Below, piece by piece: positions 8,945 to 17,318 of a stretch of 64,000 nt of DNA. The notes beneath the pieces are model-generated. The model saw only the letters and a list, made by a program, of their open reading frames with translations, had not been told where the DNA came from and did not search any database. Source of the DNA: Sediminibacterium sp. C3 (GTDB lineage Bacteria > Bacteroidota > Bacteroidia > Chitinophagales > Chitinophagaceae); contig NZ_KI669560.1 of assembly GCF_000508085.1 (NCBI RefSeq), forward strand, positions 3,033,476 to 3,097,475. Reading direction: 5' to 3'. The position numbers and the translations under genes were made by a program. Position 1 is the first letter of the stretch; every line of letters begins with the position of its first letter.

Positions 8945-9117
8945 ATCTTAACAAATAACGTTTCTGAACTTATCTAAAATGAACGACCTTTGCAACCGTG
9001 TTTTAACGGTAAATCAAGGGTTATGTCAAAATGCCATGGATAAAGCTTTGCACAGTATTTGAACAGGGTTGATACCGATTTAACAAAACACCTAACTTCA
9101 ACACGAAATACAGTTAT

Positions 9118-9813
9118 ATGAATATTGAAAAAGAATTTGAGAAATACGCCGTAAAACACCATGGAATCAGCAGCGGGGTTTTGCACAATTACAGACAGTA
9201 TGGTCAGGTTACCAATCTTACCCCTTACATCATAGAAGAACGTCCTTTGAATGTAGCGAGCATGGATGTTTTCAGCCGCTTAATGATGGATCGTATTATT
9301 TTTCTGGGAGAAGGCATTAACGATTATGTTGCCAATATTGTAACAGCACAATTACTGTTCCTGGAGAGTACCGACCGTACCCGCGATATTCAGATGTATA
9401 TCAATAGTCCCGGTGGCAGCGTTTATGCTGGATTAGGCATCTATGATACCATGCAGTTTATTGGTCCTGATGTAGCAACCATCTGCACGGGAATTGCAGC
9501 CAGCATGGGTCAGATTTTATTGTGCGCAGGTGTTCAGGGAAAAAGAACCGCTTTAAAACATAGCAGGGTTATGATGCATCAGCCAAGCGGTGGCATTGGC
9601 GGACAGGCAACTGATATTGAAATTACTGCCAGAGAAATTAAAAAACTAAAACAGGAATTGTATTCCATCACTGCTAGCCATACCGGCAAATCAGTGGAAA
9701 CCATTGCAAAAGACAGTGACCGCGATTTCTGGATGACAGCTCTGGAAGCCAAGGAATATGGCCTGGTAGATGAAGTATTATTAACCAATCCACGCAAAGA
9801 GAAGAAAGGATAA
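9118..9813 (+). CDS. clpP: ATP-dependent Clp protease proteolytic subunit, copy 1
   Basis: ClpP forms two stacked seven-membered rings that degrade proteins fed in by ClpX. The catalytic triad is intact: Ser129 (GIAASMGQ), His154 (MHQPSGG) and Asp203 (DSDRDFWM). The residue spacing matches E. coli ClpP. The 231 residues include an N-terminal extension of about 35, part of which may be a cleaved propeptide. The NSPGGSVYAG segment is standard. It is the first gene of clpP-clpP-clpX; the 170-base region upstream has no clean TAnnTTTG box (GACCTTTG near 8985 is the nearest match). Confidence 0.95.
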   Translation: MNIEKEFEKYAVKHHGISSGVLHNYRQYGQVTNLTPYIIEERPLNVASMDVFSRLMMDRIIFLGEGINDYVANIVTAQLLFLESTDRTRDIQMYINSPGGSVYAGLGIYDTMQFIGPDVATICTGIAASMGQILLCAGVQGKRTALKHSRVMMHQPSGGIGGQATDIEITAREIKKLKQELYSITASHTGKSVETIAKDSDRDFWMTALEAKEYGLVDEVLLTNPRKEKKG

Positions 9814-9833
9814 ACCATTCAAAACAAATTACT

Positions 9834-10472
9834 ATGAGTGCTAAATATATATTGAACCCATACTTGTCTAACGACGCTGAAGAGCCTGAAGAAAATAAAG
9901 AAGATAAGCCGGAAGCTATGAGTAGCTATCTGACCAAAAAAATGGAACACCTGTTTTTTGAGAAGAGAGCCGTGTACTTATGGGGTGTGGTAGATGATAA
10001 ATCAGCAAAAGATATTGTATCAAAATTGTTGTTACTGGATGCAGACAAACCGGGTGCAGAAATTAAATTATACATCAATAGTCCCGGAGGTGTTGTAACC
10101 AGTGGGATGGTTATGTACGATACCATTAAAATGATTCAGAGCCCAGTTAGCACAATTTGTATGGGACTAGCTGCCAGCATGGGGTCTATACTTTTAAGCG
10201 CAGGCACCAAGGGTCGCAGGTTTATTTTTCCTCACGGTGAAGTAATGATTCACCAACCTAGTTTGGGCGGATATTATCAGGCTACCAGTGCTGACATTGA
10301 AATTCAGGCCAACCAGATTTTAAAAACCAAACAACTGGGTGCTAAGATTCTGGCTGAAAACTGTGGCAAATCAGTAGAACAAATTCTGGCCGATTTCGAC
10401 AGAGACTACTGGATGGACGCCGAAGAAGCGGTTGCTTATGGCATCGCTGATGGTATATTAAATAAGATATAA
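9834..10472 (+). CDS. clpP: ATP-dependent Clp protease proteolytic subunit, copy 2
   Basis: A second, diverged ClpP follows 20 bases after the first. The triad is intact: Ser115 (GLAASMGS), His140 (MIHQPSLGG) and Asp191 (FDRDYWM). There is a 2-residue insertion between His and Asp relative to copy 1. The N-terminal 30 residues are acidic and low in complexity (DAEEPEENKEDKPE), unlike copy 1. Because both triads are complete, the two could form a mixed ClpP1P2 tetradecamer, as known in some other bacteria, or separate rings. clpX follows after 6 bases, so all are co-transcribed. Confidence 0.93.
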   Translation: MSAKYILNPYLSNDAEEPEENKEDKPEAMSSYLTKKMEHLFFEKRAVYLWGVVDDKSAKDIVSKLLLLDADKPGAEIKLYINSPGGVVTSGMVMYDTIKMIQSPVSTICMGLAASMGSILLSAGTKGRRFIFPHGEVMIHQPSLGGYYQATSADIEIQANQILKTKQLGAKILAENCGKSVEQILADFDRDYWMDAEEAVAYGIADGILNKI

Positions 10473-10478
10473 GAAATT

Positions 10479-11714
10479 ATGGCAAAGCAAAATAATTTAC
10501 ACTGCTCTTTTTGTGGGAGAAGTAGGGATGAGGTTAAAATTTTAATCGCCGGTCAGGAAGGGCATATTTGTGAAAATTGCGTTGAACATGCCGAAGAAAT
10601 CATAGCGCAGGAATTAACCGCAAAAAATAATCCTGCCTCCGCAAGTGGAGCTGTACAAATCAGAAAGCCAAAGGAAATCAAGCAGTTTCTGGATGAGTAT
10701 GTGATTGGTCAGGATGAAGCCAAAAAAATACTTTGTGTAGCAGTATATAACCACTACAAGCGTGTAAACAATAAGCAGAAAGTAGATGATGTTGAAATTG
10801 AAAAAAGCAATATCATCATGGTGGGTGAAACGGGTACCGGTAAAACCTTACTGGCAAAATCAATCGCCCGTTTATTGAATGTGCCTTTTGCCATTGTAGA
10901 CGCCACTGTTTTTACAGAAGCCGGCTATGTGGGTGAAGACGTAGAAAGCATGCTTACCCGCTTGTTACAGAATTGCAATTACGATGTAACAGCAGCAGAA
11001 AGAGGCATTGTTTATGTAGACGAAATAGATAAGATTGCACGTAAAGGTGACAACCCATCCATTACCAGAGACGTTAGTGGAGAAGGTGTTCAGCAAGGTC
11101 TTCTGAAAATGCTGGAAGGAACAGAAGTGCTGGTTCCGCCGCAGGGAGGAAGAAAGCATCCTGAACAAAAAATGATCAAGGTAGATACCAAAAATATTCT
11201 ATTCATTTGTGGTGGTGCATTTGATGGCATAGACAAAGTCATTGCCAGAAGAATCAATACCAATGCCATTGGTTTCAGTGTAAACAAAGATGAACAGGAA
11301 ATGCAGAGAAGCAATCTCTTGGAATTCATCAATGCACAGGACCTGAAAAGTTTCGGATTGATACCTGAACTTTTAGGAAGATTACCCGTGGTAACCCATT
11401 TAAATCCTTTGGATGCCGCCACCTTAAGAAGCATTTTAACAGAACCGAAAAACTCCTTGATTAAGCAATTCACCAGATTGTTTGAGATGGAAGGAATAGA
11501 GCTGACCATTGAACCGGCTGTTCTTGATTTTATGGTAGCCAAAGCCATGGAATATAAGTTAGGTGCAAGAGGACTCAGAAGCATCTGTGAAAGTATTTTA
11601 ACAGAAGCCATGTTTGAGTTACCGGGAACTGAAACAACCACTTTGGATGTAACCCTTGACTACGCTGAAAAAATGTTCAGCAAGAGTAAGCTAAGTGCTT
11701 TAAAAGTTGCCTAA
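10479..11714 (+). CDS. clpX: Clp protease ATP-binding subunit ClpX
   Basis: ClpX is the hexameric AAA+ unfoldase that delivers substrates to ClpP. The N-terminal zinc-binding domain has Cys9, Cys12, Cys31 and Cys34. Walker A is GETGTGKT (116-123), the pore loop GYVG is at 149-152, and Walker B is IVYVDEIDK (about 177-185). The IGF loop that docks on ClpP is present as AIGFSV around residue 265. The length (411) is typical. It lies 6 bases after the second clpP, so the operon provides the whole machine. Confidence 0.95.
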   Translation: MAKQNNLHCSFCGRSRDEVKILIAGQEGHICENCVEHAEEIIAQELTAKNNPASASGAVQIRKPKEIKQFLDEYVIGQDEAKKILCVAVYNHYKRVNNKQKVDDVEIEKSNIIMVGETGTGKTLLAKSIARLLNVPFAIVDATVFTEAGYVGEDVESMLTRLLQNCNYDVTAAERGIVYVDEIDKIARKGDNPSITRDVSGEGVQQGLLKMLEGTEVLVPPQGGRKHPEQKMIKVDTKNILFICGGAFDGIDKVIARRINTNAIGFSVNKDEQEMQRSNLLEFINAQDLKSFGLIPELLGRLPVVTHLNPLDAATLRSILTEPKNSLIKQFTRLFEMEGIELTIEPAVLDFMVAKAMEYKLGARGLRSICESILTEAMFELPGTETTTLDVTLDYAEKMFSKSKLSALKVA

Positions 11715-11733
11715 CCCTAAATTAAGTATACAC

Positions 11734-11895
11734 ATGAACGAGTTAATAGAAAAATTAGTAAAGGAAGCTGGTTTGTCAGAACAACAGGCCCAACAAGCCA
11801 TTGCTACCATAGCAGGATTTGTAAAAGAAAAATTCCCTATGCTGGGAGGTGCTGTTGATCAGATTTTTGCAGCTGGCTCCAAGAGTGAAGATTAA
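11734..11895 (+). CDS. Small helical protein downstream of clpX, function unknown
   Basis: An ATG 19 bases after clpX opens a 53-residue frame (MNELIEKLVKEAG...). A TTG start 27 bases upstream, overlapping clpX, is possible but less likely. The protein is predicted to be two or three amphipathic helices (LSEQQAQQAIATIAGFVKEKF) with a glycine-rich turn and a charged tail. I do not assign it to a family with confidence; it recalls small Bacteroidota helical proteins of the DUF2267/DUF937 kind. Co-transcription with clpX suggests a role as Clp adaptor or substrate, which is inference only. It ends directly against the convergent kinase gene. Confidence 0.6.
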   Translation: MNELIEKLVKEAGLSEQQAQQAIATIAGFVKEKFPMLGGAVDQIFAAGSKSED

Positions 11896-13836
11896 TTAAG
11901 CTTGCATATGGGGGAGCTTGATAACAAACCTGCTCCCCTTTCCAGGCATACTCTCTATGGTTAAACTACCATCGTGCCTGTTGATTAAATCGCTACAAAG
12001 CATTAACCCAAATCCACTTCCTTTCTCCATAGAAGTTCCTGCAGTAGTAAAGTACTGTTTTGCATTTACTTTCTGAATGGTTTCATCAGACATACCAATA
12101 CCGGTGTCTTCCACCAGAATAATTGTCTCTGATTCTGTTTGCTCTGTTTTTATTTCAATCATCCCTTTTTCTGGGGTGAACTTTATTGCATTACTGATTA
12201 AATTCCTAAGTACAATTCTAATCATTTCTTTGTCTGCAAAAATCTGCATCTGTGGATTTACCAGATTATGAAATAGAATTTGTTTGCGATCTAGCAACAT
12301 TCTATGTTCGTCTTCCAGTCCTTTTACCAATTGGAAGATTACTACTTTTGAACGATCCAGATTTTTACCAGCCATCTGGCCTTTTAGCCAGAAAAGCAAA
12401 TTATCCAACAAAGAAGTAGTGCCCATATACTGGGTTTCCAGTTGAAGCAATAACTGTTTGGCCTGATCTTCAGGAACAATTCCCTGGTTCACTAAATTCA
12501 AAATACCTTTTGTATTTACCAATGGATTTCTAAGGTCGTGCGATATAATTGAAAGTAATTTATCTTTTGTTTTATTATCGGCTTCCAGCATTCTGTTCTG
12601 ATAAGAAATTTCCTTATTCAGGGCCCCCATTTCTTCAATCTGGGCTTCAATTAAAATATTTTTAGCTCGAAGCTCTCTACTGAAATGTTTTTGTTTTTGA
12701 TAGTTTATAAATACCATCACCACCAAAACAGCCAGTATAATTAAAATAAAAGTACCGACTGTTAAAATGAATAGCTGTTCATCTGAAGCACGCTGTGCAC
12801 GAATAAAGGCGTTCTCTTTGTCTAATCTTAAGTTTTGCTGATTCTTGATGATATCAATAAAGTTAGAGGCATACTCATTTTCTTTGATGCGGTGTTGGTT
12901 AGTAACAGCAATAATAGTATCCTGCCAGGCAATGGCTTGTTCCGGATTATTAACCTTTTTATAGTAATTAATAATCTGAGTTACACTCTGATAAGTTAAA
13001 TCATAGGCATTGATTGATTTTGCAAACTCATAAGATGTTTTTGACAATGCATACATTTCATTCAAGAGTCCTCTCTTCAAAGCAATATCTGCAAGTGCAA
13101 GATTATTCAGCGCCATTCCATAGCGATCATTAATTTTCTGATCTATTGCCATAGAAGCATTAAAAAAACTGACCGCCAAATCCAGATTCTTCCCATTCAA
13201 AGCCAGTTTGCCTAAATGATACAAAGCTTTCTTTTCACCATAGCTGTATTTAATCTTTTTACTGATATTCAAAGCCTGGTCAAATAAAATAACAGCAGAA
13301 TCTGGTTTGTCTCTGTATAATTGAATTAAACCAAGACTATTTTTAACATTGACAATTTCCTCTTCTTTATTGTACTGTTTAAAAATACTAAGGCATTCAT
13401 TGAATACGGTAACAGCCGTATCGTAACGACCTTCGAGCAGTAAGGCATTTCCAATTTGCTGGGTTACTTTGGCCAAATTAAAAGTATCCTTGGTTCTCTT
13501 AAATATGTCCAGTGATAGATAATAATCGGTTAGTGCCCTTTTGTTGAATCCCTGTTGCTGATAAATTCCTCCTTCGTTTAAATAAGCAATTGCCAATCCT
13601 TTTTGATAATCAATTTGCTGTGCCGTAATCTGTGCTATGATCAGCAGGTTCAGCGCTTTTGAAATATCTGAACGTTTGCTTGCAAATGCTTCCTGATTTA
13701 AAGAATCAACTACAGCCGTCGTTCCTGTGGATTTCTGGCCATAAAGCTGATTCAAAAAAACAGATAGAACAAGTATGATTAGTATCCGCATATAACTGAA
13801 TGAAGAAAAAGGATATAATGGATTTATACGTTTCAA
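11896..13836 (-). CDS. TPR-containing membrane sensor histidine kinase
   Basis: A large hybrid sensor. It has an N-terminal signal peptide, then about six tetratricopeptide repeats (roughly residues 50-310) expected in the periplasm. One membrane segment follows near 355-378 (LTVGTFILIILAVLVVMVF), then a coiled coil. The kinase core has the H-box LSIISHDLRNPL, N box NLISNAIKFTP, G1 VEDTGIGM and G2 GSGFGLML. The 646-residue reading starts at 13836; a start at Met16 (13791) gives a cleaner signal peptide (MRILIILVLSVFLNQLYG) and may be the real one. No response regulator is adjacent. TPR kinases of this layout are common orphans in Bacteroidota. Confidence 0.85.
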   Translation of the reverse strand: MKRINPLYPFSSFSYMRILIILVLSVFLNQLYGQKSTGTTAVVDSLNQEAFASKRSDISKALNLLIIAQITAQQIDYQKGLAIAYLNEGGIYQQQGFNKRALTDYYLSLDIFKRTKDTFNLAKVTQQIGNALLLEGRYDTAVTVFNECLSIFKQYNKEEEIVNVKNSLGLIQLYRDKPDSAVILFDQALNISKKIKYSYGEKKALYHLGKLALNGKNLDLAVSFFNASMAIDQKINDRYGMALNNLALADIALKRGLLNEMYALSKTSYEFAKSINAYDLTYQSVTQIINYYKKVNNPEQAIAWQDTIIAVTNQHRIKENEYASNFIDIIKNQQNLRLDKENAFIRAQRASDEQLFILTVGTFILIILAVLVVMVFINYQKQKHFSRELRAKNILIEAQIEEMGALNKEISYQNRMLEADNKTKDKLLSIISHDLRNPLVNTKGILNLVNQGIVPEDQAKQLLLQLETQYMGTTSLLDNLLFWLKGQMAGKNLDRSKVVIFQLVKGLEDEHRMLLDRKQILFHNLVNPQMQIFADKEMIRIVLRNLISNAIKFTPEKGMIEIKTEQTESETIILVEDTGIGMSDETIQKVNAKQYFTTAGTSMEKGSGFGLMLCSDLINRHDGSLTIESMPGKGSRFVIKLPHMQA

Positions 13837-13866
13837 TATACAAAGTTTTGTGTGAACCTAGTCTAT

Positions 13867-13892
13867 AAAAAAAGAGACCCAATCGGGTCTCT
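13867..13892 (-). terminator. Terminator of the acyl-CoA dehydrogenase gene
   Basis: On the minus strand AAGAGACCC and GGGTCTCTT pair around a 4-base loop and are followed by seven T (read as A at 13867-13873 on the plus strand). It is placed 30 bases after the stop codon of the acyl-CoA dehydrogenase. Confidence 0.8.
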
Positions 13893-13920
13893 TAATATGA
13901 GCAAGCAATCGAAAAACATT

Positions 13921-15060
13921 TTATTGAAGTACTTCTCTTGCTATCACCATTTTCTGTATTTCTGAAGTTCCTTCCCCAATAGTACACAATTTTGCGTCAC
14001 GATAGTACTTTTCTACAGGAAAATCTTTTGTGTATCCATACCCGCCAAAAATCTGGATGGCTTCGGTGGCTGCCTTAACTGCCACTTCGCTGGCATAATA
14101 TTTAGCCATGGCCCCTTCTTTAGTTACTTTTTGCCCTTTATTCTTTAAGTCACAGGCCTGGTGGATCAGAAGGTCGGCAGCCATGATTTCTGTTGCCATA
14201 TCCGCCAACTTAAAACTGACTCCTTGAAAAGACGCAATAGGTCTGTCGAATTGCTGACGTTCCTGCGCATATTGCAATGCCGCTTCGTACGCACCTTTGG
14301 CGATTCCAGCTGAGAGCGCAGCAATGGAAATTCTTCCGCCGTCCAGTATTTTCATGGCCTGTCTGAAGCCATCTCCCACTTCGCCTAAACGATTGCTATC
14401 AGGAATAATACAATTATCAAAAATCATTTCTGCCGTTTCACTGGCGCGCATACCCAGCTTATTTTCCTTTTTGCCTGCTGTAAAACCCGGGGTTCCTCTT
14501 TCTACCACAAATGCAGTTGAATTACCGCTGGTTCTGGGCTCTCCGGTTCTGCAAATCACCACAGCAACTTCCCCTGACTTACCGTGTGTAATCCAACTCT
14601 TAGTACCATTCAACACCCAGTTATCGCCTTGCTTAACTGCCGTTGTTTTCATATTTCCCGCATCACTTCCCGTGTTGGGCTCGGTTAGGCCCCAGGCGCC
14701 AATCCACTCAGCAGTTGCCAGTTTAGGTAACCAACGTTGTTTCTGCTCTTCGTTTCCAAAGCTCAGTATATGATTCGTACAAAGTGAATTATGAGCAGCC
14801 ACACTTAATCCAATACTTCCGCAAACTTTCGCAATTTCCTGAATAATGGCATTGTATTCAAAATATCCTAAACCAGCGCCTCCATAAGCTTCCGGTACCA
14901 ATACCCCCATTAATCCCAGCTTCCCCATTTCCCTGAACAAAGCCTCAGGAAAAAACTGAGCTTCGTCCCATTCCATAAGATGGGGTTTAATTGATTGCAA
15001 TGCAAAATCCCTGGCCGTGTCGGCTACCTGTCTGGTTAATTCTGTTTCCTGAAAATTCAT
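13921..15060 (-). CDS. Acyl-CoA dehydrogenase (FAD-dependent)
   Basis: This 379-residue flavoenzyme oxidises an acyl-CoA to the trans-2-enoyl-CoA and passes electrons to electron-transfer flavoprotein. Family signatures are GAWGLTEPNTGSDAG (FAD/substrate region, about 125-140), QIFGGYGYTKDFPVEKYYRDAK and IGEGTSEIQ near the C-terminus, where the glutamate is in the position of the catalytic base of short-chain enzymes. The start is placed at the second Met (MNFQETELTRQ); an upstream ATG at 15099 would add 13 residues with no family resemblance. It is monocistronic with a strong terminator. Likely roles are short- or branched-chain fatty acid or amino acid breakdown; chain length cannot be judged. 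Confidence 0.88.
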   Translation of the reverse strand: MNFQETELTRQVADTARDFALQSIKPHLMEWDEAQFFPEALFREMGKLGLMGVLVPEAYGGAGLGYFEYNAIIQEIAKVCGSIGLSVAAHNSLCTNHILSFGNEEQKQRWLPKLATAEWIGAWGLTEPNTGSDAGNMKTTAVKQGDNWVLNGTKSWITHGKSGEVAVVICRTGEPRTSGNSTAFVVERGTPGFTAGKKENKLGMRASETAEMIFDNCIIPDSNRLGEVGDGFRQAMKILDGGRISIAALSAGIAKGAYEAALQYAQERQQFDRPIASFQGVSFKLADMATEIMAADLLIHQACDLKNKGQKVTKEGAMAKYYASEVAVKAATEAIQIFGGYGYTKDFPVEKYYRDAKLCTIGEGTSEIQKMVIAREVLQ

Positions 15061-15203
15061 AGTTAAAACTTTACAATAGACGGGGGCTGAATAATGCAAG
15101 CGTACTATTCAGACCCCCTAAAACAAACAATCGTTAGTTAGTTTGTGGAGCAAATCTAGGGGATTTTACATGAAAAAATTGGTTAAAAAAGGGAAGAATA
15201 TAT

Positions 15204-16124
15204 TCACAGCCGAACTTGTTGAATCAATTGCTCATATTGAGCCGGTTGAATGAAAACAATCTTTCTTAAATCTTCCAGCTGTTGGAATAATCCATACAGT
15301 TTCCTGTATTGAACAATTGCAGACGCAATGTCAGGACTAACCCCTGCTTTAATAAGCAATGCTTCGCTGGCCGTGTTGATGGAAGGAAGTTCGAGCCTTG
15401 ATTTTTCGGTAGGCGAAATACTATTATTGAGCTGAAGAAAAGGTTCTATGATGGAAAACACAGAGTCAGTTAGTCCATAGGTTTTTCGGATTTCGGAAAT
15501 GGAATTAAACTGACCTAAATGGTTTCGGTATTTGAGAATTCTGCCTGCTAATACCGGACCAATTCCAGGCAATTGTTCCCAGGCAGTCTGATCTGCCGTG
15601 TTAATTTCAATTTTATGTGGCATCCGTCTGCTGTATTCTTTTTTTCCGTAGGTTGAATCTCTGTATGTGTTCGCCTCGCGTTTCTGATATAACGCTTCAA
15701 TTCTGACAAAAGGCATCAATGATATTGCCAGGTCTGGATGAATGCCCCAGATTTTTTTCAAATCAGCAGCTTCTTTAAATCTTCCCCCCTTATTCCGATA
15801 ATTACTTAAAGTTTTTATGTTTTTTTCCGTGAAGCCTAATTTGCCCAGCATTGAAGTACTGGCCGTGTTGGGATCAAAGAAAAATAGACTAAGCGTATTC
15901 TTGGTTGACGGTGAGACTGTATTGGAAAAATTGCTATCAGGCCCTTTTTCTTTCGGGTAGTCCACCTGATTTGTCCATTGCAACTGCTCAACAGGCAATG
16001 GTTGGGGAGTATCTTTTAAAAAATAAGGGGCAGCAATAAATAATCCCAATAGCATCAGCAACCCCAATAATCCAATCCGCTCTTTCTGTGAAAAGCTTAG
16101 ATAATCTTTCATCCATTTTTTCAT
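15204..16124 (-). CDS. ComEA-like helix-hairpin-helix protein with N-terminal membrane anchor
   Basis: A 306-residue protein with one membrane segment (about residues 18-35, IGLLGLLMLLGLFIAAPYF). It carries three helix-hairpin-helix units: around 90-120 (MLGKLGFTEKNIKTLSNYR), 175-200 (WEQLPGIGPVLAGRILKYR) and 250-275 (LLIKAGVSPDIASAIVQYR). This layout is that of ComEA/topoisomerase-related DNA-binding proteins anchored in the membrane. ComEA binds incoming DNA in transformation; whether this organism is competent is unknown. It is the last gene of the porX-side cluster, 19 bases from the hydrolase upstream. Confidence 0.78.
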   Translation of the reverse strand: MKKWMKDYLSFSQKERIGLLGLLMLLGLFIAAPYFLKDTPQPLPVEQLQWTNQVDYPKEKGPDSNFSNTVSPSTKNTLSLFFFDPNTASTSMLGKLGFTEKNIKTLSNYRNKGGRFKEAADLKKIWGIHPDLAISLMPFVRIEALYQKREANTYRDSTYGKKEYSRRMPHKIEINTADQTAWEQLPGIGPVLAGRILKYRNHLGQFNSISEIRKTYGLTDSVFSIIEPFLQLNNSISPTEKSRLELPSINTASEALLIKAGVSPDIASAIVQYRKLYGLFQQLEDLRKIVFIQPAQYEQLIQQVRL

Positions 16125-16143
16125 CTCCGCAAAATTTGCGGGA

Positions 16144-16920
16144 TTACAAACTAATTTCTAACCCATCAAAAGCAAGTTGTATATGCGATGGTAGTTCCTG
16201 ATTAATTTCATCGTGCAAACCCAATTGGTGACTTATATGGGTAAAATACACTTCAGGAACTTTCAGCATCTCGGCAATATCAATAGCTTCTTGTAACGTA
16301 AAATGAGACAGATGTTTTTCCTTTCTCAAAGCATTTAACACCAGTATTTTGGAACCTTTTATTTTTTCCAGTTCGGACTGCTCAATAAAATTGGCATCTG
16401 TGATGTAAGTAAAATCACCCATTCTGAAACCCATCACCGGCATCCGATGATGCATTACCTGTATGGGTTCTACTTTAATATCATTAATAAAGAAAGTTGA
16501 TTCTCCAATGGTATGCAACTGTATTTCAGGAGTTCCGGGGTATTTATTATCTGAAAAAGCATAATAAAAATCGCGTCTGATAGCTTCTTCCGTTAAGGAA
16601 TTGGCATACACATTCATGGCAGACCCGGAAAAAAAATTGAATGCACGAATATCATCCAGACCGGCAATATGGTCTTTGTGCGGATGAGTATAAAGAACGG
16701 CATCCAGCTTCCTTGTATTTGTCCTGAGCATCTGATAACGAAAATCGGGCGTGGTATCTATCACCACTGTAGTGTGTTCCGATTGAACCATTACACTGGT
16801 TCTTAGTCTTTTGTCTTTGGGATTATCTGAAGTGCAAACAGCACAAGTACATCCAATCATAGGTATCCCCGTACTGGTACCCGTACCCAAAAACCGGATC
16901 TTTAATGCACTTGATTTCAC
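16144..16920 (-). CDS. Metallo-beta-lactamase-fold hydrolase, PhnP-like
   Basis: The 258-residue protein starts with the strand FLGTGTSTGIPMIGC and the cysteine cluster GCTCAVC seen in PhnP-type phosphodiesterases, where it binds an extra zinc. The metal motif HxHxDH is THPHKDHIAG (about residues 78-87), and other ligands are supplied by DAN (ITDANFIE) and HISHQ. PhnP opens cyclic ribose phosphates; Bacteroidota homologues lie outside phn operons, so the true substrate is likely another cyclic phosphodiester or unknown. It lies in the same direction as the small protein and porX upstream. Confidence 0.8.
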   Translation of the reverse strand: MKSSALKIRFLGTGTSTGIPMIGCTCAVCTSDNPKDKRLRTSVMVQSEHTTVVIDTTPDFRYQMLRTNTRKLDAVLYTHPHKDHIAGLDDIRAFNFFSGSAMNVYANSLTEEAIRRDFYYAFSDNKYPGTPEIQLHTIGESTFFINDIKVEPIQVMHHRMPVMGFRMGDFTYITDANFIEQSELEKIKGSKILVLNALRKEKHLSHFTLQEAIDIAEMLKVPEVYFTHISHQLGLHDEINQELPSHIQLAFDGLEISL

Positions 16921-16969
16921 TGAATAAAACTACGGTAAATTTGTGCTGAACAGCAGGTATTTTTCTAAA

Positions 16970-17245
16970 TTACTCGGTAGTTATCACTGCTTTTCTAACC
17001 ACTTCTTCATAGAGTTTCTGTGACTCAAGGGTTAATTTATCAAACTGTATATCCAGCTGAGGAATTAATTCCATTAAAGTATTAATCCGACCTTCTATAT
17101 TTAAGAATTTGTTGAGTACCACTACCCTTCTTGACTCCAGTAAACACCATCCACTCTGGAAAGTACCTCTTTCGTAACGAACCACGTAGTCAGATTCACC
17201 TAATATATCTTCTAATTTATTGAGTGTAGATTGCGTGTATTTCAT
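16970..17245 (-). CDS. Conserved small cytoplasmic protein, function unknown
   Basis: The likely start at 17245 (MKYTQSTLNKLEDIL) gives 91 residues and is supported by a perfect -7 box 5 bases upstream. A longer frame from 17281 would run through that promoter. The sequence is mixed alpha/beta, with a central YERGTFQSGWCLLESRRVVVLNKF segment (single Cys), then two helices. I recognise it as a conserved Bacteroidota hypothetical but know no function. It lies between porX and the metallo-hydrolase. Confidence 0.7.
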   Translation of the reverse strand: MKYTQSTLNKLEDILGESDYVVRYERGTFQSGWCLLESRRVVVLNKFLNIEGRINTLMELIPQLDIQFDKLTLESQKLYEEVVRKAVITTE

Positions 17246-17250
17246 AAGGA

Positions 17251-17258
17251 CAAATTTA
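17251..17258 (-). promoter_or_regulatory. -7 box TAAATTTG for the 91-residue protein
   Basis: Read on the minus strand, TAAATTTG ends 5 bases before the ATG at 17245, again a leaderless arrangement. It also argues against the upstream alternative start at 17281. Confidence 0.5.
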
Positions 17259-17318
17259 ACCTTAGTACCCTGCAATTGCACAGGGTTTTATCCACAAACT
17301 GGGTAGAAATAGGGATAA

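Noticed and set aside
11090..11641. A 183-codon open frame on the minus strand inside clpX
   Set aside because: It is an antisense frame to a well-conserved gene, with no family resemblance or signal of its own; the protein composition (serine-rich) is that expected from reverse reading.
11889..11900. TTAATTAA palindrome at the junction of the clpX-downstream gene and the histidine kinase
   Set aside because: It is explained by two convergent TAA stop codons placed back to back; no repeat or att-site context.
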